Shown here in pieces: positions 57,912-64,000 of a stretch of DNA of 64,000 nucleotides (position 1 is its first letter; each line of letters begins with the position of its first letter). The notes under the pieces are model-generated. The model saw only the letters and a list, made by a program, of their open reading frames with translations. It searched no databases and had not been told where the DNA came from. The stretch is from Syngnathus acus (lineage: Eukaryota; Chordata; Actinopteri; Syngnathiformes; Syngnathidae), in the NCBI RefSeq assembly GCF_901709675.1, contig NC_051093.1:8483553-8547552 (forward strand), in the 5' to 3' direction. Made by a program: the position numbers and the translations under genes.

Positions 57912-58937
57912 CTGCAAGAAATAAAATGAACATTGTTATAGAAATTTTATAACATTTTGCCAAATATCATCACGGGTACAGTACATTGCTATTTATAGAA
58001 AGCGTTGTAAAATGGGGAGATTTGGCGGGAAATGAATTCAAAAGAAAAATACAGCATAGACTGATGTTGTCTTCTCTATTGTGGTAGTTTGATGCTAAAA
58101 AAAAGAAAACAGCAAGTATTCACCAGGGCTTGTAAGCAAAATTGCATAAAGACTGCAATTTCCCCAGGCACTGGCTTTATGCCAGCAGAAAATAGAGCTG
58201 AACATCAGTTGCACTGAGACCAAAGAGTTCTCCTGGTAGACTTTCTCCTGAATGTAAACATGTTTATTTTTCTGCCGGTGAATTCCAAGCGCTCCCCGTT
58301 AAATTTAAGAGGACGTTTCTCTCCCCCTCTTTTCTGAGCAACTTGCTTCCAGAATAACATTCTTCATGAAATGATGATGTAAACTGATGTTTGATACACC
58401 AAGGATTTTTTCGTTCCATTGCAAACTCTTAAAAATCCTCAATTTGTATTGATTCGTTTTCTGTGAGGTTGCATTTTTCTTTGTTAGAACATGATTGAAT
58501 TTCCGCATCTTAGTAGAAAGAAAACAAACTGTGTAAACATATCATCAAACTAATTAAATGAAAATTAATTGATGCAATTTGTATCCATTTGTGACAGTTT
58601 TGGTGCTTCATGATCACTCTGTGATTTCTTTGTGGCTTTTATACACAATTACAAACCCATTTTAAGAGGCGCATGAATTATTTCCAGATTTCCACTTCAG
58701 GGCTCGCTTTAATTATATTTAATGAAAACAAAATAGAAGCACTGTATAAATTAGAATGTACTGGATGTTCTAACACATGTTCCTCAAAAAGCCCAAAGTG
58801 CTGTTTTCATTGCACAGCTCAGTGAGTTATTAGCCATATCTGTATTTTTCAGTTGTATGACTAACCAGTCATTTTTCCATTGGCAGTGGCAATAAAACAG
58901 AGCCATAATTAGGTCACGGCTGTAACATGTCATTTAC

Positions 58938-59068
58938 CTGTTAGAGTGGTTCAGGGTAGGCCTGATATCTCATGTCAGGTATGTAAGACTCGTGGAGGTC
59001 AGGGTCTAACGGCAAAGTGTCCAGAGGCAGGTCAGTATAGCCGTAGGGAGGGTAGGGGCCATCTAACT
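58938..59068 (-). CDS. jup: jup terminal coding exon with stop
   Basis: The acceptor is cccctttttag. The exon encodes [20 protein letters not shown], then [20 protein letters not shown] and PL, with TAA at 58943-58941. Three bases after the stop comes CAG|GTAAAT, a good donor, so the last intron probably lies in the 3' UTR. The acidic, Tyr/Pro-rich composition suits a plakoglobin transactivation tail, but the sequence itself is unlike the mammalian tail. Confidence 0.82.
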
Positions 59069-62000
59069 CTAAAAAGGGGAACAGAGAGAGAGAGACGGGC
59101 ATATGTTTTCCAGCAGAAATGACTCGAAATGAATTCTGACGAGCTCATGTTTTTAACCCGTTCGAAATGTTTGTCAAAAGTTGCAAAGAGTCTAAAAATA
59201 ACTTTTTGACAGCCCACAAGTAGGGCACATTGCTACAACACCAAAGGGCTGTTGCTAGACACATAACATGGCTCTCTCTCAAATCCAGCTTGTCTTGCAC
59301 AAAGAGGTGAATCTCTGCACAACTTGACGGAAGGCACAGAGGATTGTCTTTCTGCATTGTTCTAGCATTGATGTCTGTCAGATTTTCAGCAGAAGCCCGG
59401 TTTGAAATTGTCACTCACCATCAGCCAAGTATGTGGGCTCCAAGGGAACTGTGTGGGCCTTGAGGGGAAACAAAATGATTTGATTTACACATTTGAGTTG
59501 ATCCAAATATTGCTGTGTATAGTGATTGTCCCGATTTGAGAAAGGATTCGCAAACATCTGTCGATGAATATTTTAGATGATGACACCGACTTGGGAAATT
59601 TCCAAATGGCACCTCGCGAACTTTACTTTTCAAATAATGTCAAGTTTGCATCATCCTAAAATATTGTAATTCTCACCATTTCCCAGGCAGCAGGGTCATG
59701 TTTGAAGAGCGAGTGTGTGAGCTCCACTGACACTCTTTTCCTGTAGTCTGAGCTTTTATCCTCTGAAATTCGAAAGAGCACTGCTGCAGCGTAGGTGGCT
59801 GTGGAGAGATATCAAAGTTTATAGGAACCCAAATGGAAACTCGAGTTAACCTTGCAGAAGAAAGCTTCTCTAAGAACTTTAATATTGCAAGAATAATCAC
59901 AGTTTTGTCACTTTGTTCATATAATAATAACAAAAATAATAAAAATAAGGCATTTAAACTCGTGAAATAATTGGAATTATTTGAAGTTGATATTTTAGAT
60001 TTAAGATTTTCTTTCGTCTGATCTTTATTTATCATTATTACTATATTGTGATATTATCAACAATGTTGGCAAATGACTGCAATACATTTGTATCGAATAC
60101 TGCACTGCTAACAAATTCAGTCCAGGTTTTATTTCAAACTAATTGGTTCACGAAATGCAATAACAAGCTACTGTCAGAAAAAAAAAAAAAAAAAAAATTG
60201 TGGGTGTTGGTGTTTTTATACCATATCTAGACACAGTAATTGCCTCATTCTGTAATTCCCACATGCTGGTCGCTGCTTTGCAAGGTGCCAACCAGCTTAT
60301 CAAAAGTAATTAACTGAACCATGTTTTGTTTACAAAAACATCCTTTGGGGAGCTGCAGATTAAATCAGTGAATTTTCAATCTACACTTGTCACTGAAAAC
60401 TGCACGGCCAATATAGCGAGGTGGCTAATTGGTTGCCATACTAACATACCTGAATCATGTCAAATGTTTGTACATTGACATCACTGCCTCTTTCAAACTA
60501 AGCTTTACTTGGAAACCTAATTTGAAACCCTAATACTGCTTTGAAACGCTTCTTTTAAACCCAAACAGTACCGTGTCATGAAAATGAAGTTGGCCTCATT
60601 TTTTAGAAAGCCGAAAATAGGGCCCTATATTATTTGCTGTCATTCGTTCATCCCATGAAGTGTGACTTGTTGGAAAGTTGGCCTGTATCCAGTTGTAAAA
60701 CTTGTGAATTTGAGTTTCGTGTGTGTAGAAAAAAAAAAAAAAAGGACATACCGATTCCCTCGTTGTTGGAGTGCAGTAATTCCATGAGTGGTGCTGATGC
60801 GCCCTCTGCATCGATGAGTTCCGCTGACTGTTTATCCAGCGCCAATTCACACAAAACTCCCGCAGCTACTCGTTTCACATTCTCCACATACGAGTACAGC
60901 AGCTGAATATACGACACACATATTTGGCACTTTGGAATGATTCTTCGAATGACTTCTCCTTTTTTGGACTAAGAAGAGGAGCACAGCTTTTTACATGTTA
61001 TCTTTCCTTTAATGTTTCTTTCTGCTTAGCTCTCAACTGCTCTACTCTCAGCCAACTAACTTGATTTGGAGCTGTCTTGAGAATCATCCCAACCGCCTGC
61101 TGGTTGTTTGTTTTTGTTTTTTTGCAAAAATCTAACTGTGGAATCTGTCATGGAATTTACAGGAGCCGTTAACATGCTGAATGAGCTTCGGTGGCTCTAC
61201 AACACTACTTCCATCCATCCATCCATCCATCCATCCATCCATCCATCCATCCATCCATCCACCCATGTTGGAGCCTTCCCTCCATTTCTCCGGTCACACG
61301 TCCCCTCACTAAGAGACTTCCAGTGAGTAGCGCAAATTTCACACCCGCTTTCCGTAGGCGTTGTTTCTGCCCCCATAACCGTGTGTGGCTATTAGCACTG
61401 GTGTTAGTGAATTAGACGTCGTTTATTAATGGCAGAGAGGTGAGCAATTTCGCTGCCAATGATCTCATTAAAATACACGCAAATAGCACCAGCGCATTAA
61501 AACGCATTCTGCCCTCTGTTTGCTCCATTTTAACCAGTTAGCACATGTGCAGTGACAATCATTTTATTTCAATTCAGTTATTTTTTCCCATTTCCATTCA
61601 TAAATATAGTTTGGTTTTGAAAACAGTACAGGGCTTAGATTTAACTTGTTGACATCTACTTGAGTAAATCCAATCTTATTCCATTGCCTTGCTGATATTT
61701 ATTCACCACCATGTCTGTTCCATTTTCAAACTTCACATCCATTGCAATCTAAAGAAAGTCCACTGCTTGTAATCATATTAAACTTAATCCTAATGATATT
61801 CAAGGAATCAAGAAGAAAGCATTATCCCCCCCTTGCAAGCAGCAGATGTGGCCGTTTATGAAATAAATAATGGACTTCCTTCCTTCCTATCTGTATTTTA
61901 TGAATTTCAGTGTGTTCTTAGTCCTGAATTGTGTACCTGCACAAATAGCGGTATGGTCTGCATGCTGGCAATCTCTCCTCTGTTAATCGGATCTCTGGCC

Positions 62001-63975
62001 AGAATGTGAAGTGCTCCCGTGCAACCCTCCACAATCTCCTCCATACGAACACCATCCTATTCAAATATTCGGAAAAGGAGAATGCAGTAGATCAAAGACA
62101 GAAAAGAACTTGGTAATCCACCATAATATTGCTTGCTATATAGCTTGTCGTGTGTATGTGCCTATGTGTGTGGGGGGGGGATTTCCATACCTGATATGTC
62201 TGCTGAGAAGAGGAGGCATGCCTCTGTGTGTCCTGGTGAGCTTTTAAAAGCAGGTTTACCAATCGTGGAATAGTCCCCGCATCCCTCAAAGGTGCTTGAT
62301 TGACAGGGCACAGCGCAAGGTTCCGGATGAGGCCAACAGTAGCCTGGATGAATTAGCCAAGTCAGATCAGACGTAGTTAACATCGTAAATAGCCACAAAG
62401 AAATATAACAATCCAAACAGATCATAAAAATAAAAGCATAAAAAAAAATGTAATTCCAAAGTACTATCAATCAATTGTCATATAAATAAAAACATAAAAA
62501 AATAAAATGTAATTCCAAAGTACTAGTACAACAGGCAAGAGAAGAGGCAAACACAAGATATTTCTTAGTGCAAATGTCACCTTGCAGACTATCACTTCAC
62601 TTTTACAGGTACCTTATCTCCATTTCCTACTGTAGGCCTGTAATAATGCAGTGTTCTTTTTCTCACCTTTATAACAGGCCAGTAGTGTGGCTGTCCCAGC
62701 AGCTTGACCACAGCGGGGACACCATAGTGCAGCCGCACGGCATTCTGGGCCAGCTCAGCATCATGGTGGCGTGACGTGAGGTGACGCAAGGCGCAAACTG
62801 CGGGCTCTGCAACATCTTCCTTTTCACCAGCACGCAGTACAGCATGGATCAGTGCCTCCACCCCGCCAAACTGAGTGACTAGAGTCTGAAATGAAGCAAG
62901 TTTATTTTTATTTTTTTAACGAAGCGGTATTTTTCTGACCCTGGTATAACTTGTTGTGCGCCTAATTAAAAAATGTAATTCAAACTGGTAGAAAAAAATG
63001 AACACATCAAAATGACATAGATCACCGTTGTCAAACTCGAGGCCCAGGGGCCAGATACGGTCCGCCACATCATTTAATGTGGCCCGCCAAGACAAATTGT
63101 GCATCAAATTCGTGCGTCATTAGAAGAATTGCAAATTGTCTTCACTTTAAATATCTTTTTTTTTTAATATTTGACCAGTTTTTACTCGTCTGATTTGAAA
63201 ACGAGTTATTTGTCAGTTTGTTTTGTAGCTTTTACTGGATATAATATGAGGTGCTCATACATTGATTTGGGTTGACAGTCATAATGGCCCTCCGAAAGAA
63301 GCTATGACTACAATGCGGCCCGCCAAAACAACGAGTTTGACACCCCTGCCGTAGATTAACATTAAACTGAGTTATTTGATAACATTCACACAAAAACATG
63401 TTGACATCATCTATCGTTTTCTTCATTTCCATGGCTACCTTGTTGCGAGAGTTGTTACAAGTGAGGTTGGACAAGATGCCTGTTGCGCAGGTCAGCATGT
63501 TGACATCATCACAACCCAGCTGGGTGACTAATATCTGCAGCAGACCATCTAAACCTTCCTAGAGAGGGAGAGTGCACAGTGCACAATATCGTTTCTGCAG
63601 CAATGGCGTTGAAAGCATAGAGGTTCAGCCATACATACTTGCTTGGTTGCAGCATCCGAAAGGTTGCGAAGCGTCCATAGACAGTTCTGAATCAGACGCT
63701 GACTCGACCCTGTCAGATGCTGACCCAAAGCTTGCATACCCCCTGCAGGCAGAAGTAAATCGAGATTGGCACCACACTGTCTTCATCACCTGTTGTTATT
63801 CCACTAGACTGTTTAGTTCTTTATTTGTACCAGCTTCTACTATGGCGGGCTTGTTGCTGGGACACACAGACAGTACTTTGAGTACCCGACTGGTAGTCCA
63901 TAGCAGCTTCTCATAGTTGTAGTTCCTCATGATGAACACCAGACCCTCTGGGCCGCCATTGGCGAGTATGATTAG
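58941..63975 (-). CDS. jup: Junction plakoglobin (gamma-catenin), C-terminal 433 residues, ten exons, partial
   Basis: Plakoglobin is an armadillo-repeat protein that links desmosomal and classical cadherins to the cytoskeleton and is a close relative of beta-catenin. Ten minus-strand exons (145+104+120+219+153+120+151+122+40+128 nt) join in phase. They cover about the end of armadillo repeat 5 through repeat 12 and the tail. Recognisable blocks are [112 protein letters not shown] and [41 protein letters not shown] and [13 protein letters not shown] favour plakoglobin over beta-catenin, and the beta-catenin C-terminal PDZ ligand is absent. The tail is unusual, ending RYQAYPEPL. The 5' part, including the alpha-catenin-binding region and early repeats, is outside the window. 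Teleosts often have two copies (jupa/jupb), and I cannot tell which this is. Confidence 0.92.
59419..59458 (-). CDS. jup: jup short tail exon ([13 protein letters not shown])
   Basis: 40 nt, phase 0 to 1, acceptor cccctcaag and donor gtgagt. It encodes [13 protein letters not shown] plus the first base of the next codon. It corresponds in position to human AAQSMIPINEPYGDD but has diverged strongly. It is supported by phase continuity with both neighbours. Confidence 0.8.
59677..59798 (-). CDS. jup: jup exon ([15 protein letters not shown] ... DPAAWEM)
   Basis: 122 nt, phase 1 to 0, acceptor ctctccacag and donor gtgaga. It encodes [19 protein letters not shown], then [20 protein letters not shown] and EM. 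Human plakoglobin has [20 protein letters not shown] here. Confidence 0.94.
60752..60902 (-). CDS. jup: jup exon, armadillo repeat 12
   Basis: 151 nt, phase 0 to 1, acceptor cgtatattcag and donor gtatgt. It encodes [20 protein letters not shown], then [20 protein letters not shown] and [25 protein letters not shown] is the plakoglobin version. Confidence 0.95.
61211..61261 (+). repeat. (ATCC)n microsatellite in a jup intron
   Basis: About twelve CCAT units. Confidence 0.95.
61937..62056 (-). CDS. jup: jup exon ([20 protein letters not shown])
   Basis: 120 nt, phase 0 to 0, acceptor tttgaatag and donor gtacac. It encodes [20 protein letters not shown], then [20 protein letters not shown]. 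ARDPxNR is the plakoglobin form; beta-catenin has ARDVHNR. Confidence 0.94.
62191..62343 (-). CDS. jup: jup exon ([20 protein letters not shown])
   Basis: 153 nt, phase 0 to 0, acceptor attcatccag and donor gtatgg. It encodes [20 protein letters not shown], then [20 protein letters not shown] and [11 protein letters not shown]. The last stretch is the variable loop insert of armadillo repeat 10. Confidence 0.93.
62667..62885 (-). CDS. jup: jup exon ([20 protein letters not shown])
   Basis: 219 nt, phase 0 to 0, acceptor cttcatttcag and donor gtgaga. It encodes [40 protein letters not shown] and the stretch to [12 protein letters not shown]. It has the same content as the human exon pair around [20 protein letters not shown]. 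Confidence 0.94.
63023..63348. mobile_element. hAT-like MITE in a jup intron
   Basis: The left end has gttgtcaaactcgaggccc and the right end has gagtttgacacccctg. It carries internal ggcccgcc words. The flanking 8-mers acatagat and ccgtagat are an imperfect 8-bp target duplication (6 of 8 match). Confidence 0.7.
63439..63558 (-). CDS. jup: jup exon ([20 protein letters not shown])
   Basis: 120 nt, phase 0 to 0, acceptor ccctctctag and donor gtagcc. It encodes [20 protein letters not shown], then [20 protein letters not shown]. The [16 protein letters not shown] variant is the plakoglobin form; beta-catenin has [17 protein letters not shown]. Confidence 0.93.
63639..63742 (-). CDS. jup: jup exon ([10 protein letters not shown] ... 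LSDAATKQ)
   Basis: 104 nt, phase 1 to 0, acceptor cctgcag and donor gtatgt. It encodes [17 protein letters not shown] followed by [18 protein letters not shown], a hallmark catenin armadillo block. Confidence 0.93.
63831..63975 (-). CDS. jup: jup exon: end of arm repeat 5 to repeat 6
   Basis: 145 nt, phase 0 to 1. The minus-strand acceptor is cttttcacag and the donor is gtacaa. It encodes [20 protein letters not shown] through [10 protein letters not shown] plus the first base of Gly. Human plakoglobin has [19 protein letters not shown]. Confidence 0.93.
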
Positions 63976-64000
63976 CTGTGAAAAGCCGTAAGTAAGTAGA

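Larger units (their letters stand above)
58944..63830 (-). other. jup: jup introns
   Basis: The introns inside jup are short, mostly 80-1000 nt. The 60903-61936 intron (1.03 kb) contains the ATCC microsatellite. The 59799-60751 intron contains a poly-A run at 60178-60198. The 62886-63438 intron contains a hAT-like MITE. The UTR intron 57912-58937 is AT-rich without a recognised repeat. Confidence 0.7.

Noticed and set aside
58941-63975. Beta-catenin (ctnnb1) as the identity of the minus-strand gene
   Set aside because: [15 protein letters not shown], ARDPxNR and [13 protein letters not shown] fit plakoglobin, and the beta-catenin C-terminal end is absent.

Overview
The window looks like nuclear DNA of a ray-finned fish, probably a percomorph with a fairly compact genome. 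Genes are split into short GT-AG exons in AT-rich introns. The repeats are typical of teleosts: tRNA-derived SINE pieces, hAT-like and TIR-bearing MITEs, LINE 3' ends and many CA/GT, CT, ATCC and TA microsatellites. There are no operons, ribosome-binding sites, CRISPR arrays or phage genes. Species cannot be fixed from sequence alone.

Two protein-coding genes are supported, facing each other tail to tail. (1) Plus strand, about 9.06-55.37 kb: an RBFOX splicing-factor gene, best matched to rbfox1. I could rebuild twelve coding exons with consistent splice phases (27+291+147+54+93+61+54+145+40+65+76+123 nt, 391 codons plus stop). The start exon is separated from exon 2 by a 27.7-kb intron. A 2.35-kb 3' UTR ends at an AATAAA at 55347. 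(2) Minus strand, from beyond the right edge down to about 56.6-57.0 kb: the 3' part of a plakoglobin gene (jup). Ten coding exons give 433 residues, covering about the end of armadillo repeat 5 through repeat 12 plus the C-terminal tail. A likely 3'-UTR-only exon follows.

Region by region: 1-9055 has no recognisable coding exon (5' flank or 5' intron of rbfox1, with LINE and SINE debris). 9097-36780 is a giant intron holding a D-arm-less tRNA-Gln relic, MITEs, SINE pieces, an L2-like LINE 3' end, microsatellites and possible conserved non-coding blocks. 36781-53016 carries the other eleven rbfox1 coding exons. 53017-55370 is the rbfox1 3' UTR. 55371-56590 is a short intergenic gap. 56590-63975 is jup.

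The most interesting layer is regulatory. RBFOX proteins bind (U)GCAUG, and copies of that motif lie close to several of this gene's own exons, including both sides of the 40-nt brain-type exon and the intron before the exon encoding RNP1. The last exon has a second in-frame acceptor 78 nt inside it, and the fourth-from-N-terminal region (the exon at 40106) has a NAGNAG acceptor. Together these suggest self-regulated alternative splicing. Two copies of one MITE family sit only 58 and 91 nt upstream of rbfox1 acceptors. I saw no wholly unknown gene system.
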